Shown: piece after piece, positions 9,614-18,330 of the stretch
How positions within the stretch are numbered: position 1 is the first letter of the stretch
Layout of the letters: every line of letters begins with the position of its first letter
Source: Marinovum algicola
Lineage (GTDB): Bacteria > Pseudomonadota > Alphaproteobacteria > Rhodobacterales > Rhodobacteraceae
Reading direction: 5' to 3'
Length of the DNA: 64,000 nucleotides
Assembly: GCF_900109145.1 (NCBI RefSeq)
Contig: NZ_FNYY01000014.1
Span: 1 to 64,000, forward strand
Translations under genes and position numbers: made by a program
The notes under the pieces: model-generated
The model's database searches: none
The model's input: only the letters and a program-made list of their open reading frames with translations
What the model was told of the DNA's origin: nothing

Positions 9614-9726
9614 GAGAGATGTCCTTTCAAGGCTCCGAAGCGCCCGCTGCTGCGGCGCACGTCCCTTGGTACGATCCGGCCGTCGCATTCCGTCGCGGTT
9701 TTTTTTTAGGTTTACGCGGCGGTCCG

Positions 9727-9753
9727 AAAACCGCCCGGAACGCAGGCGGTTTT
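9727..9753 (-). terminator. Intrinsic terminator after the GntR gene
   Basis: AAAACCGCC (9727-9735) and GGCGGTTTT (9745-9753) form a perfect 9-bp stem with a 9-nt loop and A/U runs on both sides, so it can work in both directions. It lies 30 bp beyond the GntR stop and separates that gene from the RND operon, which then needs its own promoter within 9614-9726. Confidence 0.7.
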
Positions 9754-9782
9754 GCCCACCAAAGCCGCGAAAGGCGCCGGCC

Positions 9783-10448
9783 TCAGGTCGCCAAAGTCCG
9801 CCGCAACACGCCGGAGAAATGGGTGCGCAGCGCCGCGACCGCGCCGTCGGCATCGCCCGCCGCCACCCGCTCGATCACCTGCGCATGTTCGCGGAACGCC
9901 GTCGCCGTATTGGCGAGGTTGACGGATTCCGGCCGCAGCAGGCGAAACAGATACATCTTCTGCATCGTCCGGTCATAGTTCGCCGAAATCTGGCGGTTGT
10001 GAAAGGCGGCGATGAGACTGCCATGAAACCGATCTTCCAACGCCTTGACCTCGATCCGGTAGCCCTCGGCGGTCTTTGCCCGTTCGGCATGCGCCAGGGT
10101 CTCGGCATGAAGCTGCGTCATCTCGGCCACCCAATTGTCCGGCGGCGCTTCCACCAGCCGGCGCAGCCCCTCGCATTCCAGCAGCTCGCGATATTGGAAG
10201 GTGTCCCGCACAAAGGCGACATCGGGGTAGAAGATCTTGACGCCCACCCGCTTGCGCACCTCGATCAGCCCTTCCGCCTCGAGCAGCAGGCAGACCTCGC
10301 GCAGCCCGGCCAGCGAAATGCCCAGCACGTCGCAGAGCGCGCTCTGCTTGACCGTCTGGCCAAGCGAAAGCCGCCCTTCAACCAGCGCGTCAAAGAATTC
10401 TTGCACGCCCTGGGCGGCGTTCGAGGGCACTGGCGTCTGAGTGTTCAC
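9783..10448 (-). CDS. GntR-family transcriptional regulator, FCD domain
   Basis: DNA-binding regulator of 221 residues. The N-terminal winged helix-turn-helix (about residues 12-75, with SALCDVLGISLAGLREV and EAEGLIEVRKRVGVKI) is followed by an all-helical FCD ligand-binding domain with the usual metal-site residues (Asp/His in EDRFHGSL, His in REHAQVIE and THFSG). FCD proteins typically sense sugar acids, uronates or organic acids and repress adjacent catabolic genes. It is divergent from the long sugar-acid operon beginning at 10585, so local control of that operon is likely. GTG start with AAGGAA 8 nt upstream. Confidence 0.9.
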   Translation of the reverse strand: MNTQTPVPSNAAQGVQEFFDALVEGRLSLGQTVKQSALCDVLGISLAGLREVCLLLEAEGLIEVRKRVGVKIFYPDVAFVRDTFQYRELLECEGLRRLVEAPPDNWVAEMTQLHAETLAHAERAKTAEGYRIEVKALEDRFHGSLIAAFHNRQISANYDRTMQKMYLFRLLRPESVNLANTATAFREHAQVIERVAAGDADGAVAALRTHFSGVLRRTLAT

Positions 10449-10491
10449 TGTCCGGTTCCTTCAAAAACAGTCTGCGGTCATTCTAACAGAC

Positions 10492-10541
10492 TTGACTCCG
10501 CCGGAAACGACCTTTATCGATATCTAAGTCGATAACAGATA
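10492..10541. promoter_or_regulatory. Candidate promoter and GntR operator of the sugar-acid operon
   Basis: TTGACT at 10492-10497 is followed 17 bp later by TATCGA (10515-10520), a possible promoter for the plus-strand operon. A perfect inverted repeat TTATCGA (10514-10520) and TCGATAA (10529-10535), 8 bp apart, overlaps the -10 position, and an outer pair TATCT (10521-10525) and AGATA (10537-10541) is interleaved with it. Repression by the divergent GntR protein is inferred from position. Confidence 0.45.
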
Positions 10542-10584
10542 TATTTAAAGAGCCACAAAGGCAAAAAACGGCAGGGAGGGACAG

Positions 10585-11628
10585 ATGGGAATGCGTGTTG
10601 CCATCGGCCAGTTCAACGAGATCACCACCGAGACCATGGCGTTTGCGCGGCAGTTGGGCATCGACAGCGTGCAGATGAACACGCCGCTGCTGCCGGGCGC
10701 CGACACCTGGGACGCCGCCGACGTTCAGCGCCTGGCCGATGCGGTGGCGGCCGAGGGCCTGAAGCTCGAGGCGATCGAAAACGTGCCGGTGCATTTCTAT
10801 GACAAGGTCATGACCGGCGCGCCGGGCCGCGAGGCGCAGATCGAGAACTATTGCGCCATCATCCGCGCCCTGGGCGCTGCCGGGATCGGCATCCTCGGCT
10901 ACCATTTCATGCCCAACTCGGTCTGGCGCACCAACCGCCGGATCAAGGGGCGCGGCGGGGCACGCAATACCGGGTTCGATCTGGCCGAGGCGACGGCCGC
11001 GACGACGCGGGCCGAGGCCGAGCGGTTCCTGCCCAGTGTCCTGGGCGACCTCTCTGCCATGCCGCTGCGTTTCGGCGATGACGCCGGCATTTCCCACGAC
11101 CAGATGTGGGACAATTACGCCTGGTTCCTTGACCGCGTGCTGCCGGTCGCCGAAGAGGCCGGCGTGCGGCTGGCACTGCACCCCGACGATCCGCCCGCCT
11201 CCGAGCTTGGCGGCGTCGCGCGGCTCTTTACCGGCGTCGAGAACTTCAAGCGGGCCGAAGCCCTGGCCAAGGACAGCCCCGCCTGGGCGCTGGATCTGTG
11301 CCTCGGCTCCTGTTCGTCGATGCTCGGCGGCGCGCAGACGGTGCGCGAGATGATTTCCCACTTCGGCCCGCGCGGCAAGATCGCCTATGTCCATTTCCGC
11401 GACGTGCAGGGCAGCGTGCCCCGCTTTGTCGAATGCTTCCTCGGCGAGGGCAATTTCAATCCCTCCGAGATGATCGGATTGCTGCGCGACAACGGGTTCG
11501 ACGGCTTCCTGCTGGATGATCACGTGCCGCAGATCGAGAATGACAGCCCCTGGGGCCACCGCGCCCGGGGCCATGCCATCGGATATCTTCAAGGGCTGCT
11601 GAACGCCCATCCGCAACGCGAGGTCTGA
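10585..11628 (+). CDS. uxuA: Mannonate dehydratase-like protein (UxuA family)
   Basis: Predicted cytosolic TIM-barrel enzyme, 347 residues, of the UxuA type that converts D-mannonate to 2-keto-3-deoxy-D-gluconate in hexuronate breakdown. Family hallmarks visible: IENVPVHFYDKVMTG, ILGYHFMPN, LALHPDDPP, LDLCLGSCSSM, AYVHFRDVQG and LLDDHVP followed by HAIGYLQGLL. The His, Cys and Asp residues in these blocks match the metal site of the family. It opens a plus-strand operon and is followed by AldA-like and FAH-family genes, an unusual pairing for plain glucuronate use, so a related aldonate is possible. A second, unrelated mannonate-type dehydratase ends the same operon at 20203. Confidence 0.78.
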   Translation: MGMRVAIGQFNEITTETMAFARQLGIDSVQMNTPLLPGADTWDAADVQRLADAVAAEGLKLEAIENVPVHFYDKVMTGAPGREAQIENYCAIIRALGAAGIGILGYHFMPNSVWRTNRRIKGRGGARNTGFDLAEATAATTRAEAERFLPSVLGDLSAMPLRFGDDAGISHDQMWDNYAWFLDRVLPVAEEAGVRLALHPDDPPASELGGVARLFTGVENFKRAEALAKDSPAWALDLCLGSCSSMLGGAQTVREMISHFGPRGKIAYVHFRDVQGSVPRFVECFLGEGNFNPSEMIGLLRDNGFDGFLLDDHVPQIENDSPWGHRARGHAIGYLQGLLNAHPQREV

Positions 11629-11629
11629 G

Positions 11630-13099
11630 ATGCTGGACGAACGGAATATCGACCTGATTGCGCTGGGGCGCGAGGTCTTTGTCAACGGAAGCTGGAGCCA
11701 GGAGGGCGCAACCGGCAGCCTCCTCGTCGACAATCCGGCCACCGGCGAGGTGATCTCGGAAACGCCGGATGGCGGCGCCGGGATGGCCGAAGCGGCGCTG
11801 GCCGCGGCCCGGGCCGCTGCGCCGGGATGGGCCATGACCCCGGCGATCGAACGCGGCCGCGCGGTGCAGGCGCTGGCCAAGGCGGTGCGCGACAATGCCG
11901 AAACCTATGCGCGGATCATCACCGCCGAACAGGGCAAGCCCATCGGCCAGGCGCGGGGCGAGGTTGCCGCCTGTGCCGAATTCCTCAGCCATGCGGCCTC
12001 GGGCGCGCGGCGGATTTCCGGCGATATCGTGGCCTCGGACAACCGCAACGAGGAAATCCATATTCGCCGCCATCCCTATGGCGTCGTTGTCGCCCTGACG
12101 GCCTGGAACTATCCGGCGGCCCTGGCCGGGCGCAAGGCCGGCCCGGCGCTGGTGGCCGGCAACACCCTTGTGCTGATGTCGCATGAGCTGACGCCGCTGT
12201 CGGGGCTGTTCCTGGCGCGTCTGGCCGAACAGGTCGGGCTTCCCGCCGGCGTCTTCAACGTGGTGACCGGGCGCGGCCCGACCCTGGGCGCGGCGCTTGT
12301 CTCCAGCCCCGAGACCGATCTGGTAACCATGACCGGCAGCCTGCGGGCGGGGCGCGACATCTATGCCGCCGGGGCCGCCGATCTCAAGGTGTTGCGGCTG
12401 GAACTCGGCGGCAAGGCGCCCTTCATCGTCATGGAAGACGCCGACATCGACGCGGCGGTCGATGCCGCGGTGGCCGCGCGCTTTACCAATTGCGGCCAGA
12501 TCTGCACCTGCAACGAACGGATGTACCTGCACCGCGCCATTGCCGACAGCTTCCTCGAACGCTTCGTCGCCAAGACCCGCGCCCTGACCATGGACGATCC
12601 GATGCAGAATCCCGATCTCGGCCCCAAGATCAGCGCCGTCGAGGTCGACAAGGTCGCCGCCATGGTCGCCGCCGGCCGCGCCGCCGGCGACGAGGTATTG
12701 CTGGCCGGCGGCCCGCGCCACGACGGCGCCTTTGCCCAGGGCCACTGGTATGCGCCCACGGTGCTGGAAAGCCGCGATGCCCAATCGCCGCTGCTGCGCG
12801 ACGAGATTTTCGGGCCGGTGATCTCGGCCCTGCGGGTCGATGGCTTCGACGAGGCGGTGGCGCTGGCCAATGCCAGCCGGTTCGGCCTCTCCGCCTATCT
12901 CTTTACCGAAGACCGTCACCGCCTGATGCGCGCGCCCGCCGCGCTGAAATTCGGCGAATTGTACCTCAACCGCAGCAATGGCGAGCAGGTTCAGGGCTTT
13001 CACACCGGCTGGCGGCACTCCGGCCTGGGCGGCGAAGACGGCGCCTACGGCTTTGACGGCTATTTCCGCAAACAGACAGCCTACAGCACCTGGGCATGA
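11630..13099 (+). CDS. NAD(P)-dependent aldehyde dehydrogenase (AldA-like)
   Basis: Oxidises an aldehyde, most like lactaldehyde/glycolaldehyde dehydrogenase, 489 residues. Seen: the NAD-binding region VVALTAWNYPAALAGRKAGPAL, the general-base Glu in LRLELGGKAPF, the catalytic Cys292 in CGQICTCNERM and the C-terminal EIFGPVISALR. The NCGQ(I/V)C pattern resembles AldA. It begins one base after the UxuA stop, so the two are translated together. Within the operon it could oxidise an aldehyde released by retro-aldol cleavage of a deoxy-keto sugar acid; no aldolase for this step is adjacent. Confidence 0.88.
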   Translation: MLDERNIDLIALGREVFVNGSWSQEGATGSLLVDNPATGEVISETPDGGAGMAEAALAAARAAAPGWAMTPAIERGRAVQALAKAVRDNAETYARIITAEQGKPIGQARGEVAACAEFLSHAASGARRISGDIVASDNRNEEIHIRRHPYGVVVALTAWNYPAALAGRKAGPALVAGNTLVLMSHELTPLSGLFLARLAEQVGLPAGVFNVVTGRGPTLGAALVSSPETDLVTMTGSLRAGRDIYAAGAADLKVLRLELGGKAPFIVMEDADIDAAVDAAVAARFTNCGQICTCNERMYLHRAIADSFLERFVAKTRALTMDDPMQNPDLGPKISAVEVDKVAAMVAAGRAAGDEVLLAGGPRHDGAFAQGHWYAPTVLESRDAQSPLLRDEIFGPVISALRVDGFDEAVALANASRFGLSAYLFTEDRHRLMRAPAALKFGELYLNRSNGEQVQGFHTGWRHSGLGGEDGAYGFDGYFRKQTAYSTWA

Positions 13100-13130
13100 C
13101 CCGCCCGGCTGCAAGACAGGATACCCCAAG

Positions 13131-13997
13131 ATGAAACTCGTGCGATTTGGCCCTGCGGGCGCCGAGAAACCCGGACTTGTCGACGCCGATGGCGCCCTGC
13201 GCGATGCGTCGGCCCTCGTGCCCGATATCGATGGTGCCTTTCTGAGCCGCCTCGACGGGCTCGCGCTCGATGACATCGGCGCGCTGCCCATCGTCGAAGG
13301 CCAGCCCCGACTGGGCCCCTGCGTGACCGGCGTGGGAAAATTCATCGGCATCGGGCTGAACTATGCCGATCACGCCGCCGAAAGCGGGCTGCCGGTGCCG
13401 TCCGAACCGATTGTCTTTCTCAAGGCCAACAGCTGTCTGAGCGGCCCAAATGATGCCATCCGCCTGCCGGCCGGCGCGGCCAAGACCGATTGGGAGGTCG
13501 AGTTGGGCGTGGTCATCGGACAGGTGGCACACAATGTCCGCCCGGCGGACGCCCTGCGCCATGTCGCCGGATATTGCATCGTCAACGATGTCTCCGAGCG
13601 CAGCTGGCAGCTGGAGGGCACCGGCCAATGGACCAAGGGCAAGAGCGCCGACAGCTTCGGGCCGATCGGCCCCTGGCTGGTGACCGCCGACGAGATCGCC
13701 GATCCGCAGGCGCTGGGGATGTGGCTCGAGGTCAATGGCGTGCGCAAACAGACCGGCTCGACCGCGACGATGATCTTTTCGGTGGCCGAAGTTGTCAGCT
13801 ATCTCAGCCGACTGTTCACCCTGCACCCCGGCGATCTGATCACCACCGGCACGCCGCCGGGCGTCGGCATGGGCATGACACCGCCGCAATACCTGCGCCC
13901 CGGCGACCGGGTGCAACTCGGGATCGACGGGCTGGGCGCGCAGGGCTGCGCGGTCATCACCCGTGATACCGCAAGGCCGGTCACCGCCCCGGCCTGA
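13131..13997 (+). CDS. Fumarylacetoacetate hydrolase-family protein
   Basis: 288 residues. The FAH catalytic fold is evident from GIGLNYADHAAE, PSEPIVFLKANSC, TDWEVELGVVIG (metal ligands about E122 and E124), GYCIVNDVSER (metal-binding Asp) and LITTGTPPGVGMG. Relatives hydrolyse 2,4-diketo-3-deoxy sugar acids (rhamnonate or fuconate pathways), acylpyruvates or ureidoglycolate. Beside a sugar-acid dehydratase and an aldehyde dehydrogenase, diketo-deoxy-sugar-acid hydrolysis is the best guess. The ATG at 13131 is chosen: the sequence then starts MKLVRFGPAG, the usual N terminus of this subfamily. Confidence 0.85.
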   Translation: MKLVRFGPAGAEKPGLVDADGALRDASALVPDIDGAFLSRLDGLALDDIGALPIVEGQPRLGPCVTGVGKFIGIGLNYADHAAESGLPVPSEPIVFLKANSCLSGPNDAIRLPAGAAKTDWEVELGVVIGQVAHNVRPADALRHVAGYCIVNDVSERSWQLEGTGQWTKGKSADSFGPIGPWLVTADEIADPQALGMWLEVNGVRKQTGSTATMIFSVAEVVSYLSRLFTLHPGDLITTGTPPGVGMGMTPPQYLRPGDRVQLGIDGLGAQGCAVITRDTARPVTAPA

Positions 13998-14079
13998 CCG
14001 GCACGGACATACAAACGCATGCCTGGAACGGTCCGTCCCCGCATCGCGCGTCTTTCATCCGGACCTTGGGAGGAGAACC

Positions 14080-15399
14080 ATGAACACCAAACTTCTGTCA
14101 TCCGCCGCCGCCGCGGCCCTGCTGCTGGGCACCGCCGCCACGGCCGATCTGTCGATCATGTACCGGTCGCAATTCGCCTCGCTGATCGAACCGGGGATCG
14201 AGGCCTACGAAGCCGCCACCGGCGAGGCCGTCGAGCGCATCCCGCTGCCCAACGAAGGCTATGACAACCGTATCGCCCTTGATGTTGCCTCTGGCACTGC
14301 GCCGGACGTGCTGCATATCGACACCGGCATGGTGCAGCGCCTGTCCGCCAATGGTGACCTTCTGCCGCTGAACGGGATGGCCGAGACATGGGATCAGTGG
14401 CAATTCTACCCGCAGCGCACGCTGGATGCGACCAGCCTGGACGGCAAGGTCTATGCGCTTCTGACCGACACCGACGCCCGGATGCTGTGGTATTCGGTCA
14501 AGGCCTTTGAGGCGGCCGGGATCGAAACCCCGTGGAAACCGCAGACATGGGACGAGTTGCTCGACACCGCCCGCAAGGTCAAGGAAGCGACCGGCACCGA
14601 AAACGCGCTGGTCGTGCCGGCCGGCACCAAGAACGAAGAAGCCACCACGATGCAGGGCTTCTACATGGTGCTGCTGGGCGCCGACACCCCCGAAGGCGAC
14701 CGCAACCGCCTGCGCAACCGCGACACCGGCCAGTGGATCGGCAAGAGCCCGGCGCTGCGCCGCACCTTCGAGTTCTATGAAACGATCTACACCACCGATG
14801 CCCTGGCCGAACCCGGCGACCAGTACTCCAGCGACGTGGGCGCCATCATGCGCCCGGGGCTGATCAGCGGCGAGGTCGGCATCTGGGCCTCGGGGTCCTG
14901 GGAAAACAACTGCATCTGGGATTGCGGCGGCACCGACATTCCGCCGCAGGCCGAGCGGGACAAAGCGGTCTACTGGGCGCCCTTCCCCGGCTCCGGTGTC
15001 GCGGGCGCACCGGCCTATTCCAACATCTCCGCCGGCTGGACGGTTGGCGTCTCGGCCGCGACCGACCAACCGGAAGAGGCCAAGGCGCTGGTGGCCAAGA
15101 TCTTCGACCGCGAGACGTTCGAGCCCTGGGTGATCGAGAACGGCCGCATGGCGGTGCGGACCGACATCGCGGAAACCCCGGCCTATCAGTCGGACAAGTT
15201 CTTTTCCGACGTGACGCCGCTGAACGACCAGACGACCAAGCGCGACGCGGTGCCGGGCTATTACTTCGTCTCGGCGCTGGTGCAGCAATCGACCGCCGAT
15301 ATCCTCGACGGGATCAGCGTCGACGAGGTGATGGAAACCTACCACGAAACGCTGATCGACGAATTCGGCGAAGATCAGGTGATGGTCATCGAAGACTGA
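14080..15399 (+). CDS. Sugar ABC transporter substrate-binding protein (family 1)
   Basis: Periplasmic binding protein, 439 residues, with a Sec signal (MNTKLLSSAAAAALLLGTAA, cleavage near ATA-DL). The mature sequence begins DLSIMYRSQFASLIEPGIEA and contains LDVASGTAPDVLHIDTG, typical of the maltose/glycerol-3-phosphate-type cluster. The ATG is preceded by AGGAGA. First gene of the transporter section (binding protein, two permeases, ATPase). Gene context suggests a sugar acid or its oligomer as ligand; the sequence does not fix it. A very stable hairpin follows the stop. Confidence 0.88.
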   Translation: MNTKLLSSAAAAALLLGTAATADLSIMYRSQFASLIEPGIEAYEAATGEAVERIPLPNEGYDNRIALDVASGTAPDVLHIDTGMVQRLSANGDLLPLNGMAETWDQWQFYPQRTLDATSLDGKVYALLTDTDARMLWYSVKAFEAAGIETPWKPQTWDELLDTARKVKEATGTENALVVPAGTKNEEATTMQGFYMVLLGADTPEGDRNRLRNRDTGQWIGKSPALRRTFEFYETIYTTDALAEPGDQYSSDVGAIMRPGLISGEVGIWASGSWENNCIWDCGGTDIPPQAERDKAVYWAPFPGSGVAGAPAYSNISAGWTVGVSAATDQPEEAKALVAKIFDRETFEPWVIENGRMAVRTDIAETPAYQSDKFFSDVTPLNDQTTKRDAVPGYYFVSALVQQSTADILDGISVDEVMETYHETLIDEFGEDQVMVIED

Positions 15400-15408
15400 C
15401 CTCCCGGC

Positions 15409-15441
15409 CCGGCCCGGGCGCGCCCACCGCGCCCGGGCCGG
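15409..15441 (+). promoter_or_regulatory. Perfect 14-bp hairpin between binding-protein and permease genes
   Basis: CCGGCCCGGGCGCG (15409-15422) pairs exactly with CGCGCCCGGGCCGG (15428-15441) around a 5-nt loop. In many sugar ABC operons such a stem between binding protein and permease protects the upstream mRNA and lowers downstream expression. No U run is present, so partial termination or mRNA stabilisation is more likely than full termination. Confidence 0.55.
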
Positions 15442-15466
15442 CATTAGAACAGAAATCGAGGCCCCC

Positions 15467-16357
15467 ATGTTCGACGATGCCAAACCCTGGATTCAGCGCG
15501 ACTGGAAACTTGTCGCCGCAATGCTGATCCCCGCGATCGCGGTGATCGCCCTGCTGCTCTACATGGCAGGCTGGATTCTGGTGATGTCCTTTACCGACCT
15601 CGCGCTCTTTGGCCGCAAGGCCACGGAATGGAGCTTCGTCGGGTTCGACAATTACGAACGGCTGTTCAAGCGGCGCGGGTTCCTCAACTCGCTCTGGGTG
15701 ACAACCGTCTTCACCGTCTTCTCGGCGATCATCGGCCAGAACATCCTCGGCTTTGCCATGGCGGCGGCACTGCGCAACACCGGCCGGTTCACCAAATCCT
15801 TTGTCGAGGGCGCGGTGATCCTGGGCTGGATCCTGCCCGATGTGGTGGCCGCCTACGTCTGGTCGGCGACCTTCACGGAAAACGGCCTGGTGGATCTGGC
15901 GATCCTGCAACCCTTCGGCATCGAAACCCGCAATTTCATCAACGACCACCCGCTGTTCGTGGTGATCGTCGCCAATGTCTGGAAAGGCGCGGCCTGGTCC
16001 TACATCCTCTATTCCGCCGCGCTCGACACCGTGCCGTCGGAAGTGGTCGAGGCGGCCCGGGTCGATGGCGCCACGCCGCTGCAACGGGCCTGGCATATCA
16101 CCCTGCCGATCCTGCGGCCGCATATCGCCACCAACTGCCTGTTCATCACGATCTCCAGCTTCGTCTACTTCCCGCTGATCTATGCGCTGACCGGCGGCGG
16201 GCCGGGCCGCAAGACCCAGGTGCTATCGATCTTCGTCTACCAGGAAAGCTTTGCCGTCGGAAAGCTCGGCTATGGCTCGGCGATCTCGGTCGCAATGGTG
16301 CTGATCGTCGCCTTCCTGTCGATCTTCTATGTCCGGCTCCTCAAAGACCCTCGGTGA
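15467..16357 (+). CDS. Sugar ABC transporter permease (MalF type)
   Basis: First inner-membrane permease of the sugar importer, 296 residues, about six membrane spans beginning with MLIPAIAVIALLLYMAGWILV. The EAA loop that docks the ATPase is seen as EVVEAARVDGATPLQRAWHITLP, followed by ITISSFVYFPLIYALTGGGP. It follows the hairpin and is 6 bp upstream of the second permease. Together they form the heterodimeric channel of a carbohydrate-uptake ABC importer. Confidence 0.9.
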   Translation: MFDDAKPWIQRDWKLVAAMLIPAIAVIALLLYMAGWILVMSFTDLALFGRKATEWSFVGFDNYERLFKRRGFLNSLWVTTVFTVFSAIIGQNILGFAMAAALRNTGRFTKSFVEGAVILGWILPDVVAAYVWSATFTENGLVDLAILQPFGIETRNFINDHPLFVVIVANVWKGAAWSYILYSAALDTVPSEVVEAARVDGATPLQRAWHITLPILRPHIATNCLFITISSFVYFPLIYALTGGGPGRKTQVLSIFVYQESFAVGKLGYGSAISVAMVLIVAFLSIFYVRLLKDPR

Positions 16358-16363
16358 TCTCTC

Positions 16364-17176
16364 ATGACTGACACACGCAAATCCCCGACCCTCGCCCTGG
16401 CGCTGGCCCTCGTGGCGCTGTTCTGGATCAGCCCGCTGAGCTGGGTGGCCTTCAATGCGGTCGATCCGTTGGCCGACGGCACCCTGCGCTGGCCCCAGGC
16501 CTTCGGGCTGGCCAATTTCTCCAAGGCGGTGGCCGGCGAAAGCGGCCGGCAGTTCCTGAACTCGGTCTATGTCGCCCTGCTGACCTCCACGCTGACCACG
16601 GTTTTTGCCGGCCTCGCCGCCTATCCGCTGTCGCGAGTGCGCATTCCGGGGCGCAACGCCATCCTCTGGGCGCTGGTGCTCTTGCGCATGCTGCCGGCCA
16701 CCGGGATCATCGTGCCGATCTTTTTCATGGCGCAATCGACCGGGCTGCTCAGCCTGACCGGGGTGGCGCTGGCGATCACCATGATCAACCTGCCGTTCAC
16801 CCTGCTGCTGCTCAAGAACTTCTTCGACACGGTGCCGCTCGAGCTGGAGGAAGCGGCCTATTCCGAAGGCGCCTCGCTGTTCCGGATCCTGTGGAACGTG
16901 GTGCTGCCGATGTCGCGGGCGGGGCTCTCGGTGGTCTGGTTCTTTTCCTTCATCAACGCCTGGAACGAATTTCTGCTGCCGCTGATCTTTGTCCGCAAGA
17001 CCGCCGATTTCCCGATGTCGGTGGGCCTGTTCAACTCGTTCGGCGAACACAGCTCCGTCGATTACGGATTTCTCGCGGCCTATTCGCTGGTCTACGCGCT
17101 GCCGGCGGTGGCGGTCTATTTCCTGCTGCGGCGCAATCTCAGCACCGGCTTTGCCGGCGTCGGGGTCAAGGGCTGA
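16364..17176 (+). CDS. Sugar ABC transporter permease (MalG type)
   Basis: Second permease, 270 residues, six predicted spans. The N terminus has TLALALALVALFWISPLSWV; the EAA loop is ELEEAAYSEGASLFRILWNVVLP; the segment FSFINAWNEFLLPLIFVR is highly typical of MalG-like proteins. It starts 6 bp after the first permease, and the ATPase follows 38 bp downstream. Confidence 0.9.
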   Translation: MTDTRKSPTLALALALVALFWISPLSWVAFNAVDPLADGTLRWPQAFGLANFSKAVAGESGRQFLNSVYVALLTSTLTTVFAGLAAYPLSRVRIPGRNAILWALVLLRMLPATGIIVPIFFMAQSTGLLSLTGVALAITMINLPFTLLLLKNFFDTVPLELEEAAYSEGASLFRILWNVVLPMSRAGLSVVWFFSFINAWNEFLLPLIFVRKTADFPMSVGLFNSFGEHSSVDYGFLAAYSLVYALPAVAVYFLLRRNLSTGFAGVGVKG

Positions 17177-17214
17177 TGCGGCGTGACACAACCAAAGAAA
17201 GAAGGGAGGCCGAC

Positions 17215-18330
17215 ATGACCGGCGTAGTTCTCAATGACGTTCGCAAATCCTACGGAGACCTTCAGGTCATTCACGGGATCGACCTGTCGATCGATCCGGG
17301 CGACTTCATTGTCTTCGTGGGCCCCTCCGGCTGCGGCAAGTCCACCCTGCTGCGGATGATCGCCGGGCTGGAACGGATCTCGGACGGCACGGTCAGCATT
17401 TCCGGCCGGGTGGTCAATGACGTCCCCGCCCCGGATCGCGGCATCTCGATGGTGTTCCAGTCCTATGCGCTCTATCCGCATATGACCGTGGGCGACAACA
17501 TGGCCTTTGGCCTGCGCATCCGCCGCACCCCGGCCGAGCGCATCCGCGAGACCGTGGGACAGGCGGCCGAGGCCTTGCAGCTCGGACAATACATCGACCG
17601 GCTGCCCAAGGCGTTGTCGGGCGGCCAGCGCCAGCGGGTGGCCATCGGCCGCGCCATCGTGCGCGAACCGGAGGTCTTTCTCTTCGACGAACCGCTGTCG
17701 AACCTCGATGCGGCGCTGCGCAACCAGACCCGGATGGAGATCGCCCGACTGCACCGCGAGATCGGGGCGACGATGATCTATGTCACCCACGACCAGATCG
17801 AGGCGCTGACCCTGGCCACCAAGATCGCGGTACTGAAAGACGGCGAGTTGCAGCAATTCGACACGCCCGACCGGGTCTACAATCAGCCCGCCAACACCTT
17901 TGTCGCCGGGTTCATGGGCGCGCCGCCGATGAACCTTGTCGCCGCCGAGATCATCGCCGGCGACGGCGGCGCGGCGGTGGCCGTGCTGGAGCGCGCCGGC
18001 CAGCCCCCTGTCCACGTCGGCCTGCCGGCCTCCCGCAAGCGGCTTGTCGGCCGTCGCGTGGTGTTTGGTCTGCGGCCCGAAGCGATTTGCAGCGGCCCGG
18101 TCGGATCGCGGCCGGATCACGCCGAAATCGATGTCGATATCGATTATGTCGAGGTCACTGGCGCCGACCGGATCGCGGTGACCAATTTCACCTCCGGTCC
18201 CTTCTATGCCCGGCTGCCCGCCGATGCCGATGTGCATGAGGGCCGGCGCGCGCGCCTGAACTTCGACCGCGACAAGATCAATGTCTTCGACGCCGATACC
18301 GGCGCCCGCATCGCGGAGGAGACGCCATGA
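17215..18330 (+). CDS. Sugar ABC transporter ATP-binding protein (UgpC/MalK type)
   Basis: ATPase of the sugar importer, 371 residues. Walker A GPSGCGKST, signature LSGGQRQRVAIGRA, Walker B VFLFDEPLSNLDA and H-loop VTHDQIEALTL are all present, followed by the C-terminal TOBE/OB domain (about residues 245-371) that marks the MalK/UgpC class. The ATG at 17215 is chosen: GGGAGG lies just upstream and the protein then begins MTGVVLNDVRKSYGD; an open frame upstream is a shadow of the permease gene. The stop overlaps the next start (ATGA). Confidence 0.92.
   Translation: MTGVVLNDVRKSYGDLQVIHGIDLSIDPGDFIVFVGPSGCGKSTLLRMIAGLERISDGTVSISGRVVNDVPAPDRGISMVFQSYALYPHMTVGDNMAFGLRIRRTPAERIRETVGQAAEALQLGQYIDRLPKALSGGQRQRVAIGRAIVREPEVFLFDEPLSNLDAALRNQTRMEIARLHREIGATMIYVTHDQIEALTLATKIAVLKDGELQQFDTPDRVYNQPANTFVAGFMGAPPMNLVAAEIIAGDGGAAVAVLERAGQPPVHVGLPASRKRLVGRRVVFGLRPEAICSGPVGSRPDHAEIDVDIDYVEVTGADRIAVTNFTSGPFYARLPADADVHEGRRARLNFDRDKINVFDADTGARIAEETP

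Noticed and set aside
9689-9710. T9 homopolymer upstream of the RND adaptor as a possible phase-variable tract in the coding region
   Set aside because: With the preferred TTG start at 9613 the run is outside the gene, and even with the ATG at 9688 it lies upstream of the start.
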